Part shown: in pieces, positions 35,601-45,512 of the stretch
Numbering within the stretch: the stretch's first letter is position 1
Layout: every line of letters begins with the position of its first letter
Source of the DNA: Telopea speciosissima
Lineage: Eukaryota > Streptophyta > Magnoliopsida > Proteales > Proteaceae
Assembly: GCF_018873765.1 (NCBI RefSeq)
Contig: NC_057925.1
Location: forward strand, 43,989,010-44,053,009
DNA: 64,000 bases
Reading direction: 5' to 3'
Made by a program: the position numbers and the translations under genes
The notes under the pieces: generated by a model
What the model saw: the letters and a program-made list of their open reading frames with translations, nothing else
Told to the model about the DNA's origin: nothing
Databases searched by the model: none

Positions 35601-38600
35601 TTTAAAGGAGCAGAACCGCCACAACCACCACCAAACCCTCCACCCATGCGCCTTCATCCAAGACAAAAACCCCAAGCCCTCATTTCCCAAACCACCACCC
35701 CCCGCTACTGAACCAACTTGTATTTTATAGTCAAACAGGGTTCATGAGTGGCGCAGTGCCATGGCCGCCTAGCTTAATGCTCTATTGAGAAATAACACCT
35801 GGTCTTTGGTACCTCTACTACCTCACAAAAAAGTGGTGGGTTGCAAGTGGATTTACTGCATCAAGAGAAAGGCTAATGATACTCTAGAACGGTACAAGGC
35901 GCAACTTGTCGCCAAAGGATTCCACCAGCAACAGGGTTTGGATTACATGGATACTTTCAGTCCATTAGAATGGTGCTTTCCATTGCATCCTCGAATTGCT
36001 GGCCCATATGCCATCTCGATGTACACAATGCATTCTTGCACGGCATCCTATCCGAAGAAGTGTATATGGTACAGCCCCTTGGCTTTGAAGATCCCACATG
36101 CGCCCATCATGTTTGCCGCCTCCACAAGTCCTTGTATTGCCTCAAACAGGCATCATGTGTCTGGTTCCTCAGGCTATCCCAATTTCTCACTGCCTCTGGT
36201 TTTCGGTCCTCCCAAACCAACCCTTCATTATTCATTTACAAGCAGGGGTCCATCACATCGTATGTTCTAGTGTATGTCGATGACATACTCGTTACAAGCA
36301 GCCAGCCCTCACATGTGCAAATTTTCCTTACTCAGCCGGGGGCAACGTTGTCCATCAAGGACTTGGCTTTGAGTTTCTTTTTGGGTGTGGATGTCCTTCC
36401 CCATTCCAATGGGATCATCCTTTCTCGATCCTGCTATATTTCAGATTTGCTACAGCGGGCTGGTATAGCAAAGTGTAAGCCAGTTCTCACACCCATTGCT
36501 ACAACTGTCAAAGCATCTACAACAAGGGGTGTACCACTCAATGACCCCACTCAGTTTGGCAGTATTGTGGGTGCGCTCCAATACATCACTTTGACCCGGC
36601 TAGTTGTGGCGTTCTCTGTGAATTGGGCCTGCCAGTTCATGCACAATCCCTCTGAGGATCACTGGTCTCTTGTGAAGAGGACCTTGCACTATGCCACTGC
36701 CTGAAATATATTCATTCCCATGGCCCACTTATTGAAATATCCAATGATACTCGTCTTCAGACATTCTATGATGTGGACTGGGCGGGTAACTGTGATGACC
36801 ACAAATCCATTTGGGGAGGGGGGGTGTATGCCATTTTATGGTTCTGAACTTACTGTCTAGGCATCCAAGAAGCAGAAAACGGTAGCGCACTCCTCCACCG
36901 AGTTGGAATATAAAGTGCTTGCTGATGCTTGCGCTGAACTCACATGGCTGGAATCTCTCTTCCGTGAACTTGGCTTTCCTCTCGCCCAAGCACTGATATT
37001 TTGGTGTGACAATATTGGCGCAACCTACCTATCGGCCAGTCCTGTGTTACATGCACGCATTAAACACATGGAAATTGGTTTCCACTTCATTCGCGATAAA
37101 GTCTCCAAATGCGAGCTCAATGTGCAATTCATTTCTACCTATAGGACCAACTGGCCGACATCTTCACCAAGGAACGCTCCACTGCTCATTTCCAATGGAA
37201 ACGTGAAAAGTTGAAGTTTCGCAGCTGCGACACTCCAACTTGAGGGGGGTGTATCAACCAAAGGTCACAATCAATGATTGTGATATTTGATTTCCATATT
37301 TCTCAAAGATCTATTACCATATCAGTGTTATTCCACTACCATATTAGAATTATTTGTTTCCATGCTAGGCTTGTAATTGCTGGGTTTCCACACCACAGCA
37401 GAGTGAGATTGATTGTAATCCTCAACTGAATATTATATAATGGAAGTGTCCATCTCATTAGAGATCGAACTGGTTCACAGTTAACATCATCACACTATCC
37501 ATTTGATACAGTACGTTTGGTATTATTGAATGTTGGTACTTGTTTTTGTTTTTTGTTCTAGAAAGGAATAAGATGATTCAAAACCGTCAACTGTTTCCAT
37601 TTCATGTTAGTGCCATGTGTCAGCATTGATCTAAACAGAGAGAAGGGGTGGCAGGGAAGAGAAGGAAAATAAAATCTGCACCTGAAATATCGTGGCTTTG
37701 GTAGAGAAGGGAAAATTTCCATTACACGGCCCCAACAAAAGAAGCTTCCCTTGAGGATTCAGTTAGTTCTGCCAAGTAGCAGTATGATGTGTCGATTCCA
37801 AATGTTGGATAGACAGGTCAAGGTTTTGATTGGGCATGTTTCTTTCAGAACCCAATTCAATCAAGTTGCACCCATGTACCTTTCAGCTGTCCATGTATTG
37901 GCATGCACCTTCCTGTAGTCCCTGGAGTTCAGAGCTTTATTTTGCCACTTAACCAAGTGATGCAGAAGCCAAAACCATGATTAATTTGGCTGTTCTTTGA
38001 TTTTCGTTGGAGCCTTTTTACCTTTTTTATGATAGGGTTAAAACAGTCTTTTTATATTTATTTTCTTAAGTTCTCCCTCCACGATTTTAGAGGGATAGGT
38101 GGTTTTTTTATTTTATTTGTTTAAGCTTATACTCCTATTTAGAGTATAAGTCTATTATGTTTTATGTTTGTGATTAGGATTCAGATTAGGAATTCCCACT
38201 CCTAATCTGACTAGGATTTGCTTTAGATTGATTATTTGTAAGGCCTTTTGGCCCCCCTTTATTATTATAAATAGTAGAATCGTGGGAGGCTCCCCCACCT
38301 ATTATGTTTTGAAATTTTGTTTCTTCTTGTTGCTGCCGCCATGACTGCTGCTGCTTCTCTGTCTTGTGTGTCATATCAAGACCCCTTGTGAGTAATATCA
38401 AGGGCTAGGGCTGGAGTAATCCGGCGACTCCTTGCATCTTGCAGATCGGGAGGTTCGTCTTCTTCTTCCTTCAAGTCCTTCAAGGTTGCTGCTGCTGAAA
38501 TTCTGCAATTCCAGTAAGAGTTACAATTTCCTGCAACTTTATCATCTCTTCTTCTTACTTCCATCTAACCTAATCGACTTCCCCAAACCCTAGCCTCATC

Positions 38601-41600
38601 TACATTCATCACAGCCCTATTCCCTCCTCAGATTACACTCAAACCCTAACCACAGGTCCATCACAGTAACCCTCCCACTCGATCTCAGTTGCAGCCTCAC
38701 CTATCCACTACAAACCCTAAATCCCTCCCTCAACATAAAAACCCAGAAACCCTAAAATCTGCCTAGACCTAACCAGCCATCAACACCCCACCAAAGTCCA
38801 GCCGAACCACCCCCTCCCTGCTAGGAAAACTCGACCTAAAGCCCATCACCTAAATCTGCTCCTAAACCCTAGTTTCAGCTTAGATCCTAAATCTGAAAAC
38901 CCAAAACCCTAACCCTAATATTTCTGAATTTCTATTTCTTATTCAAACCTCATTAAAACCTATTCTAATAGACTCCTAAAATTCTGCAGACCATTACCCA
39001 ATAAAACCCTAACTCAATCTCCCATTCCTAACCCTAATTTTGCCCTAGTTACCCTAAACTGCCCATTCGGCCAACCTAAAACAGAACCTGGTCCTAAGTG
39101 AGATTTATTTCACCTAGGCTACATCAAATTGGTATCAAAGCCATGGCTGAACATGGCAGCCCTGCCATGGATCCCACACGACCACCCCAACCTGATTCCC
39201 TTGCTGCAATCATGGCTATGCTGCAGAAGATCTCAACAGACCAGCAAGTTCTTGGTGATCGAATGACAACAATAGAACAAAGGCAAGCTGTGCCTCTTGT
39301 AAGCAACCCTCTATTTGTAGAGGAAGACAGATTCCAAGTTCATTCTGAAGTACATGGAACTGCGGGAAGGGATGAATATCATAGAAGTCATCCCCGGCGT
39401 CACGGGGACCACAGAGATCGGTCTAGACATGACCGAGACTACGGGGATCGCGTAGGTAATGACAGAGATGACTACAAAGAAGACGGGGACAGAACTACTG
39501 AAGCACCTCGAAGACCTAACTTTGAGGAATATTTGAGGTCCTACTTCACTTGGAGATGAAGCTACTAACCGGCGGTTCGATACACAGAAGGTCAAGCTAG
39601 AATTGAAAGAGTATGATGGGCATGGTGATCCACAAAAATTCTATGTGGCTTGCTGCCCTAGATGACTACTTTGGTGGTATGATTTGCACGAAGACCGAAA
39701 GATGAGGCGCACGCACTAAACTAATTGGTTCTGCTTCGAGAATGGTGGCGCAAGGCGAGCGGGACATGGAACGTGAAGGTAAAGCACCTACCAGCTGGGA
39801 GGATATGAAGTATGATTTGAAAGAGAAGTACTTACCAAGACACTACACCGCTCGATGCAAGATCAATTCAACTCCCTTCGTCAAGGAACATGACGTATCC
39901 GAGTACATGCAAAAGTTTGACTCTCTCTCATCTCGCACCGACACAATAGAAAGTGCTACTCGGATGTTGTCCGATTCCGGTTGGGATTGAGATCGACATC
40001 CTCGAGCTATTGGCGTTGTGGATGTTACGGACGTCAAGGATTGTTTTGAGAAGGCATTGAAGGCTGAAGAATTATTGGTTGGGAATAGAGAATTTGATTC
40101 TTCCATTGAGGGTACTGTCAAAACTTTTTCAGCATTCAAGTCTACTACCACTGGTCACAACCGAACTGGAAATTCTATTGCTGGTCCTACTCGATCAGGC
40201 TACTCCGCTGGTAGTTCTTCCCGTCCTCCACGTGCTGATTATAAAGGTAAAGCTCCCATGGACAGCAATGAACCCCACAAGTGTTTCCATTGCAATGAAC
40301 TTGGGCACTATGCCAAAGATTGCCCACAAAAGCATAGACTGTTAATGTGGCTGCCAAGGCGGAGGAAACCTCGAAGAGCACGATGAGCATGGCATATATG
40401 CACTACCCCACGATAGTGATGAAGACTTAGACCGTCACCTTGAAGATCTAGATGGTGGTGCTCAAGGTGTCCATACAATTGCTCCAGTTCTCATGGATGA
40501 TGTGGTTGATTGTGACAAGGTAATTGGGAACATTTCACAGGAGACAGTATCAAGCAAGTTGCTGTTCTTGAAGAGGTGGGGCTGAATGAGAAGGTTATAA
40601 ATATTGAAGACCCTATGGAGGTTGAACACATTGATTTTGTGATGCCCCCTTGGTTCTTGAAGAGAAGGCCCCACGACTTGAAGACCATATTCCCACTTTG
40701 TTATAACTTCAACAGAATTCTGCCAGGAAGTGTTGAAGCTGCTGCCCACATGTTACTTCCTCCTCCTCATCACAAGGTTCGTGGACGAGTTTCTTCACAC
40801 AAGCATGGTACGTGGACTCCCATTCATGAAGTCAACAAGCTCAGCCCCAAGTTGCGGGCGTTGCATGGATTTCACCCATTCATCGGAGATGAATGTTTCT
40901 AAGTTGGGGAGAGTTGATGCGAGAAGCCAAAACCATGATTAATTTGGCTGTTCTTTGATTTTCGTTGGAGCCTTTTTACTTTTTTTATGATAGGGTTAAA
41001 ACAGTCTTTTTATATTTATTTTCTTAAGTTCTCCCTCCACGATTTTAGAGGGATAGGTGGTTTTTTATTTTATTTGTTTAGCTTATACTCCTATTTAGAG
41101 TATAAGTCTATTATGTTTTATGTTTGTGATTAGGATTCAGATTAGGAATTCCCACTCCTAATCTGACTAGGATTTGCTTTAGATTGATTATTTGTAAGGC
41201 CTTTTGGCCCCCCTTTATTATTATAAATAGTAGAATCGTGGGAGGCTCCCCCACCTATTATGTTTTGAAATTTTGTTTCTTCTTGTTGCTGCCGCCATGA
41301 CTGCTGCTGCTTCTCTGTCTTGTGTGTCATATCAAGACCCCTTGTGAGTAATATCAAGGGCTAGGGCTGGAGTAATCCGGCGACTCCTTGCATCTTGCAG
41401 ATCGGGAGGTTCGTCTTCTTCTTCCTTCAAGTCCTTCAAGGTTGCTGCTGCTGAAATTCTGCAATTCCAGTAAGAGTTACAATTTCCTGCAACTTTATCA
41501 TCTCTTCTTCTTACTTCCATCTAACCTAATCGACTTCCCCAAACCCTAGCCTCATCTACATTCATCACAGCCCTATTCCCTCCTCAGATTACACTCAAAC

Positions 41601-42808
41601 CCTAACCACAGGTCCATCACAGTAACCCTCCCACTCGATCTCAGTTGCAGCCTCACCTATCCACTACAAACCCTAAATCCCTCCCTCAACATAAAAACCC
41701 AGAAACCCTAAAATCTGCCTAGACCTAACCAGCCATCAACACCCCACCAAAGTCCAGCCGAACCACCCCCTCCCTGCTAGGAAAACTCGACCTAAAGCCC
41801 ATCACCTAAATCTGCTCCTAAACCCTAGTTTCAGCTTAGATCCTAAATCTGAAAACCCAAAACCCTAACCCTAATATTTCTGAATTTCTATTTCTTATTC
41901 AAACCTCATTAAAACCTATTCTAATAGACTCCTAAAATTCTGCAGACCATTACCCAATAAAACCCTAACTCAATCTCCCATTCCTAACCCTAATTTTGCC
42001 CTAGTTACCGTAAACTGCTCATTCGGCCAACCCTAAAACAGAACCTGGTCCTAAGTGAGATTTATTTCACCTAGGCTACATCACCAAGTCCATCTGGGCT
42101 GAAGCTTGATGCGTGGGAAGGGGACCTTAGGGTCTACAGGTCCACATATTTGGCCCCATCTGACATGCCACCTGGCTGAGAGGCTTGCATTTAATTTTAA
42201 ATGAGTGCAAGTCCTAACTGTTGCAGGATCGTGGATGCTATGGCTTGGAGGGGGAGGGACTCTCAGCTGTGTAGTGGGCCATGCTGCAATGCAGGAGTGG
42301 ACCATGCTGTGTTGATGTGGAGCCCAGTGTAAATCCCATTAGGCTGTTGCCGTGTCAATCCTGTCAGCATTACTCAATTTTAAGATTGTTGAACTTGAAA
42401 TTTCTTTTATGTTGAGCATTTATCGCTATCACATCCTTTCTTTTAGTTCCAACTTTTAAGTTATTTGTCACTGATGTTTTGTTTTTTGCCTGTTGATTTC
42501 AATCATAAGCATTTCTGGGTGAATTAAATACAATCTATTGGTTGAGTTAATCAATAATCAGCTCACCTCTGCCTTGTGATAATGTAACTAGTAACACCTT
42601 CCATGTGCACACATGCAGCATTAAAAGTGAGGAAGGTCCTTCCCACGACAGGAAATTTATCTGTTCAGTTAAAGTAGACACTGTTGATGGTACATATATT
42701 TCAACTGGGGATATAAGGTCAAGGATAAAAGATGCAGAGAACTCGGCAGCATCAGTGTTTCTTCACAGCTTGAAAGACAATGAACATTGTGTTGGACTGG
42801 TAATCTGA
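26689..42808 (+). CDS. RTL2: RTL2-like ribonuclease III with two dsRNA-binding domains
   Basis: The protein is a nuclear-type RNase III that cleaves dsRNA; Arabidopsis RTL2 acts on the 3' external spacer of pre-rRNA and on some siRNA precursors. Four exons join in frame: 26689-27129, 27286-27438, 27565-27929, 42619-42808, giving 382 residues (Arabidopsis RTL2 has about 390). The RNase III domain spans about 50-200, with the signature [12 protein letters not shown] (Glu84, Asp88) and second metal-site residues Asp176 and Glu179 in [14 protein letters not shown], so the catalytic set is complete. dsRBD1 is about 218-281 ([12 protein letters not shown] to AAKEALEKL), dsRBD2 about 300-371 ([13 protein letters not shown] to [14 protein letters not shown]), the latter split by a 14,689-bp intron full of retrotransposons. 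All splice sites are GT/AG. The start is the first Met after the leader; an upstream Met at 26563 in the same frame is less likely. Confidence 0.93.
27930..30989 (+). other. RTL2 intron 3, first part, no gene seen
   Basis: This part of the long intron has A runs at 28508 and 29087-29110 and, between about 28640 and 29480, a sequence rich in GAA and CTG words that may be an old antisense retroelement leader. No RT, gag or transposase could be read. The ORF on the minus strand at 29925-30206 has no family features. Confidence 0.4.
30973..30989. repeat. SINE target-site duplication, left copy
   Basis: The 17-mer AGGAAACAAACATGGAT stands before the SINE and again directly after its T-rich tail at 31164-31180. 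Confidence 0.93.
30990..31163 (+). mobile_element. Au SINE
   Basis: The sequence follows the angiosperm Au SINE consensus: GAGGGCGGGCCTTGGTGCAAC at the start (pol III box A), GGTCATGGGTTTGAGTCTGG (box B), then AACAGCCTCT, AAGGCTGCGTA, GCGGGAGCCTCGTGCACTGGGT and a final CCCTTTTTTTT. An exact 17-bp target duplication flanks it. Au SINEs are mobilised in trans by LINE machinery. It sits in sense orientation in RTL2 intron 3. Confidence 0.95.
31164..31180. repeat. SINE target-site duplication, right copy
   Basis: Right-hand copy of the 17-bp duplication made by Au SINE insertion. Confidence 0.93.
31868..31872. repeat. Copia target-site duplication TCATC, left copy
   Basis: TCATC precedes the 5' LTR and follows the 3' LTR at 37487-37491. 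Confidence 0.85.
31873..32107 (+). repeat. Copia 5' LTR
   Basis: Starts TATCATCC (the terminal TG of the 3' copy is missing) and ends GTTAACA. A TATA-like ATTATATAATG lies near its end, which places the transcript start close to the LTR 3' border. The copy at 37250-37486 is about 90 per cent alike by eye. Confidence 0.88.
32188..33246 (+). pseudogene. Copia gag, open for 352 codons but frameshifted before the zinc knuckle
   Basis: The N-terminus is rich in Pro and Ala ([16 protein letters not shown]). The conserved Copia gag block follows: [34 protein letters not shown], and later [25 protein letters not shown]. The zinc-knuckle region reads only in other frames near 33060-33120 ([18 protein letters not shown]), with the Cys/His pattern degraded. 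The frame therefore shifts shortly before it. The protein would have packaged the element's RNA in virus-like particles. Confidence 0.8.
33247..34735 (+). pseudogene. Copia protease/integrase region, broken
   Basis: Remnants appear in alternating frames: the GAG-pre-integrase zinc-finger relic ([18 protein letters not shown]), [14 protein letters not shown] from the integrase core, [51 protein letters not shown] (the usual PHTPEQNG-ERKHR block) and a Pro-rich stretch. Multiple frameshifts and stops are present. The protease active site was not identified. Break at about 34735 coincides with an insertion. Confidence 0.75.
34736..35735. mobile_element. Unclassified insertion of about 1 kb inside the Copia element
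   Basis: Between the integrase tail (ending in ACTATGGTGCAG) and the RT start (resuming at [10 protein letters not shown]) lies about 1 kb that has no Copia match. It holds an inner inverted-repeat unit at 35115-35259 (GTTATCAAG ... CTTGATAAC with GGCGACCATGGCG and its complement nearby). Borders are approximate, and no target duplication was established. It entered after the Copia element. Confidence 0.5.
35115..35259. repeat. Small inverted-repeat element, 145 bp
   Basis: The ends GTTATCAAG and CTTGATAAC are exact complements, and inside them GACCATGGCGT and ACGCCATGGCGTC again pair across the centre. The unit has no coding sequence and looks like a short MITE within the larger insertion. 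Confidence 0.6.
35740..37214 (+). pseudogene. Copia reverse transcriptase and RNase H, frameshifted
   Basis: The RT starts [43 protein letters not shown], shifts frame near 35960 and continues [37 protein letters not shown], and [13 protein letters not shown] with the catalytic YVDD intact. The [23 protein letters not shown] and W...VKRTLHY blocks follow to 36700. After another shift, RNase H reads [28 protein letters not shown] and [14 protein letters not shown] to 37214. It cannot give one polyprotein. Confidence 0.9.
37250..37486 (+). repeat. Copia 3' LTR
   Basis: Begins TGTATCAACC directly after the purine tract and ends GTTAACA. It is followed by the TCATC duplication at 37487. Confidence 0.9.
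37487..37491. repeat. Copia target-site duplication TCATC, right copy
   Basis: Right-hand copy of the 5-bp duplication. Confidence 0.85.
37953..37957. repeat. Target-site duplication CCAAG, left copy
   Basis: CCAAG precedes the LTR element at 37958 and follows it at 42084-42088. Confidence 0.92.
37958..39126 (+). repeat. 5' LTR of the gag-only element
   Basis: TG...CA borders. TATAAATAG at 38266-38274 is a good TATA box. A stretch of CCCTAA words (38860-39060) recalls telomere repeat sequence by composition. A possible 69-bp exon bounded by TTGCAG and GTAAGAG lies at 38445-38513. Confidence 0.93.
38266..38274 (+). promoter_or_regulatory. TATA box of the LTR promoter
   Basis: TATAAATAG stands in the first third of the LTR, before a leader that runs to the primer-binding site. 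The same motif is present in the 3' LTR, where it could start transcription into RTL2 exon 4. Confidence 0.6.
39143..40386 (+). pseudogene. Gag of the TR-GAG element, frameshifted
   Basis: Translation starts [16 protein letters not shown] right after the primer-binding site. An Arg/Asp-rich stretch (about 39360-39500) with repeated RDR/HRD words follows, then the retrotransposon gag domain in several frames: [55 protein letters not shown]. The zinc knuckle [14 protein letters not shown] (CCHC, about 40282-40323) is intact. Frame shifts occur near 39540, 39650 and 39690 and after 39985. With a CCHC but broken frames it should not give one protein. No pol domain follows; 40390-40914 holds only short frames. 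Confidence 0.85.
40915..42083 (+). repeat. 3' LTR of the gag-only element
   Basis: Near-identical to the 5' LTR. It carries the same TATA box and the same possible 69-bp exon (41401-41469). It ends 535 bp before RTL2 exon 4. Confidence 0.93.
42084..42088. repeat. Target-site duplication CCAAG, right copy
   Basis: Right-hand copy of the 5-bp duplication of the TR-GAG element. Confidence 0.92.
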
Positions 42809-44408
42809 AATCTGAGTTGTTGGATTATTCATATTATTATTATTGTAGTTTAACCCTAGACAGGTATTTGGTTGAGATGAGAGATGGAGCTGGGATCCTG
42901 GATCAAGAATTTGGATGTTTATCTTGTTAAGTTCATGTTGCAGTAGTTTTTTTGTTCTTCTTTTGGATCTACCTGTCTAACATGCCCCATGGGACTTTTA
43001 CTATAGCTTATCAAACAACCTTGCTAAACCAGCACCATTGAAGTGTTCTCTATAATCGTTGATATCTGGAACTATTTTTTTATTATTTTATGACAAAAGC
43101 TGATATCCAGAACTGGTGTGTAACTTCACTGATAAAAAAAAAGGTATAGTTTAGCTTGGTTTCACTCCTTGACTCCGACATTTATGTAACTTGGATGCTT
43201 CAGCCTTGCTCAATCAGTTATCAATAATAATACTCGCCTTTACTCCCTACCCTTTGAAAGCAGTAGGTTCACAAACTACAGAAAATTTCAAAAAGAATGA
43301 AGTTCATTTACTTTTGCTTAAAATTTCATTAACAATTTATGGCCATTGATTATTTTACGAGTTGTAAATTTTGAATGGACTAAGTTTCCCTTCACCCATG
43401 ATGAATGGGATCTCATTCACCGAGGGGCGGGAATGGGTCAGGAGGGTATTTTGGAACAAACTAAAACTCTAGGAGGGGTTTGTGAACCCTAGGATGGTGG
43501 GTGAACCGTCCTCTATGGGTGGAGGGAAACTTTGTGTCCATCTTCAAATGTTACGATTTTTTTCATATTTGCAAATTGACTCAACTTTTTTGTGCTTTGA
43601 ATCATCTCCAAAAATGAATTTGCTTAACCCTTCCCTTTAATTAAGTTATTAAGTAGTTCTAATGAGCCTTGGAAAAAAGTTGGATGAATCCTTGGTCAAA
43701 GTAAAACCATATTAAACCCTTATTTTATACTGAAATCATATAAAACTTGTTTTCAGGAAAAGAAAATACAAATGTTCCCCCCCCCCCCTCCCCCCATTAG
43801 CAGGAAAAGGAAAAGTTGCTCGATTAGCATTAAAAGTGGACTTAAACCATAGTATTGCCTATGAACAGTCTAACCTTTATTAATTGGTGACTTTGTGTCT
43901 CATTAACTAGTAAAAGTGATGGTAGAAGGTATGGTCCCTCCTTAGAATTTAGGTCTTGAAAAATGATGTCATTAGTCATTACTCTACCTTATTGATGTAC
44001 ATCACATCGTGATAGCTTAGGTAGTACAGTTTTCATCATTCGAGAATGCAAAATCAGCCTATAATGCATTCTTTACCAAACACAGCCTTAGTATAATTAA
44101 AGCTGCTTTTGGTATTCATTCTTGGAATGCATTCTGCATCAAGAATACAATCTGAAATGTAAAAATGTTGTTTGCTTTTTCCGATCTCTGATCTACGGCT
44201 GTGTCCAAAAAACTCCTTCAAACGAGGGTGTAAGCGAATCTTTCATACCATTTTCCATATTCTCCTTCTTTATTGATTGAATAGGAAAAGGTTGATTGAC
44301 TAATTGTTGAGAGAGAGGAAGGACCTTGCACAGTCCATTCCAAATGAGGGGACCTTTTTTATGTCACTAGCCCACAAATCCAAGTCGGATTTTTATCGTC
44401 TCCGGTTC
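42809..44408. other. 3' flank of RTL2, no gene seen
   Basis: AATTA/TTATTATTATTG sequence follows the stop; no clear poly(A) signal was chosen. A C-rich run lies at 43777-43796. Apart from the MITE at 43382-43532 nothing was recognised. Confidence 0.4.
43382..43532. mobile_element. Short MITE, about 151 bp
   Basis: Arms AAGTTTCCCTTCACCCA (43382-43398) and TGGGTGGAGGGAAACTT (43516-43532) are complementary with one mismatch. GGTGGGTGAACC and TTCACCCA words recur inside. No coding sequence. The target duplication is unclear. Confidence 0.65.
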
Positions 44409-45512
44409 TAATACTGTTCTGTTCGTCTAGTTCCATTAACTGATGAATGCTACGTAGTATATTCAAATCCAACGATAGAATTTGAAAAAAAAAAAGGGTT
44501 CCGTGAAACACAATAACTCTCTCCTCTCTCCTCTGTTTTCTGCTTATCTGTCTCTCTCTTTCCTCTCTTCTCTTTTCCCTTTTTACTTCTACAGAAAACG
44601 AAGAAGAAACTCCGGCGACCACCAAGCTTTGCTTCGCATCTTCCAGCGAAGGCCTTTGAGCGTCGTCTGCAACCTCCGGCGTACGCGGCTTAGTGTGATT
44701 CCCAGGGGTTTTTGCAATCTTACGCGAAGGCAAACGACGGTGTACTGTTTCTGTCTTCTGCAACTAAAACAAAAGAAACGATTTGGAACCCACCCCCATC
44801 GTCTTTCTCTTCTTCCTCCTCGTTCGAACCCACCCCCCATCGTCTTCCTCCTCTTGCACTCTCTTACCTCCTCTGGTCTGGCGAAGGTCGAAGCCGTGTA
44901 CATCTCTTCCTCGTCTTCCACTTTGTGAAGAAACCTTGCTGGCGAACCTCCAAAGAAGAAATAGGGGAGCTCTGTACTGTGAGAGAGACCCAGCTTCGCT
45001 CTCTGTTTGTGTGTGTAGACGACAATGTAAGTCTCTCTCTCTCTCTCTGTTATCTCTCACTCTCACATACTCGATCTGCCCTGGGGGTATCGCCCAGTAC
45101 AAGAACTGAGTTAGAAGATCTGGTCAGGGTCATTTGGTTAATAAAGTGAAGGGAAACTCTTCTCTGTAAGAAGTAAAGTGGGTTAGCGGTTAGTTCAGAT
45201 GATGAAGACGCAGATTGGTTAACTTTTTAGAGGTCAGGTAAGAAGGAGTTCCAACGGTAGGAACGTGGGGCTGGGCTTGGTGGCTAGGTTTGGATTGATT
45301 TGCTTGGGCATTCTATTACAGTGATGAGAGGGAGTTTCTTCTTCGTTTTCGGTAGAAGTAAAGAATGAAAAGAGGAGAGAGGAAAGAAGAGACAGATAAG
45401 CAGGAAACAGAGGAGAGAGCAGAGAGTTATTGTGTTTCACGAAACCCTTTTTTCCAAATTCTATCGTTGGATTTGAATATACTACGTGGCGAACTGGACG
45501 AACAGAATGGTC
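44409..45512. repeat. Large imperfect inverted repeat, arms about 200 bp
   Basis: The sequence from 44409 to about 44628 (TGTTCTGTTCGTCTAGTTCC, AGTATATTCAAATCCAACG, GTGAAACACAATAACTCTC, ACGAAGAAGAAACTCC) recurs in reverse complement at about 45315-45512. The spacer of some 690 bp is TC-rich and has a duplicated GAACCCACCCCCATCGTCTT unit (44786-44850). ORFs here are Ser/Pro-rich low-complexity frames and are not called as genes. It could be a fold-back transposon or a gene leader duplicated in inverted orientation. Confidence 0.75.

Larger units (their letters stand above)
31873..37486 (+). mobile_element. Copia LTR retrotransposon, complete in outline but decayed
   Basis: Two LTRs of about 236 bp (31873-32107 and 37250-37486) end in GTTAACA and are flanked by TCATC. 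The primer-binding site TGGTATCAAGTGC follows the 5' LTR (initiator Met tRNA type) and the purine tract TTGAGGGGGG precedes the 3' LTR. Order of domains gag, integrase, RT, RNase H is that of Copia. The LTRs differ at about twenty positions by eye, so the insertion is much older than the gag-only element next to it. Frameshifts and an internal insertion of about 1 kb make it inactive. It lies sense in RTL2 intron 3. Confidence 0.92.
37958..42083 (+). mobile_element. Young gag-only LTR retrotransposon (TR-GAG type)
   Basis: Two LTRs of exactly 1169 bp each (TGATGC...TACATCA) enclose only 1788 bp. An initiator-Met primer-binding site (TGGTATCAAAGCC, from about 39130) follows the 5' LTR, a purine tract (TTGGGGAGAG) precedes the 3' LTR, and CCAAG flanks the whole. 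The interior encodes a Gypsy-like gag with CCHC knuckle and nothing of protease, RT, RNase H or integrase. By eye the LTRs differ by three substitutions and four one-base indels, so the insertion is recent. Its own gag is frameshifted, so it must have moved in trans. It is sense in RTL2 intron 3. Confidence 0.93.

Noticed and set aside
38860-39060. Telomere-like CCCTAA/CCCTAAA words
   Set aside because: They are irregular and sit inside both LTRs of the TR-GAG element, so they belong to the LTR and not to an interstitial telomere.
44482-45149. ORFs of 110-148 codons in the inverted-repeat region
   Set aside because: Low-complexity Ser, Pro and Arg frames on both strands with no conserved motif; better explained as leader-like TC-rich sequence.
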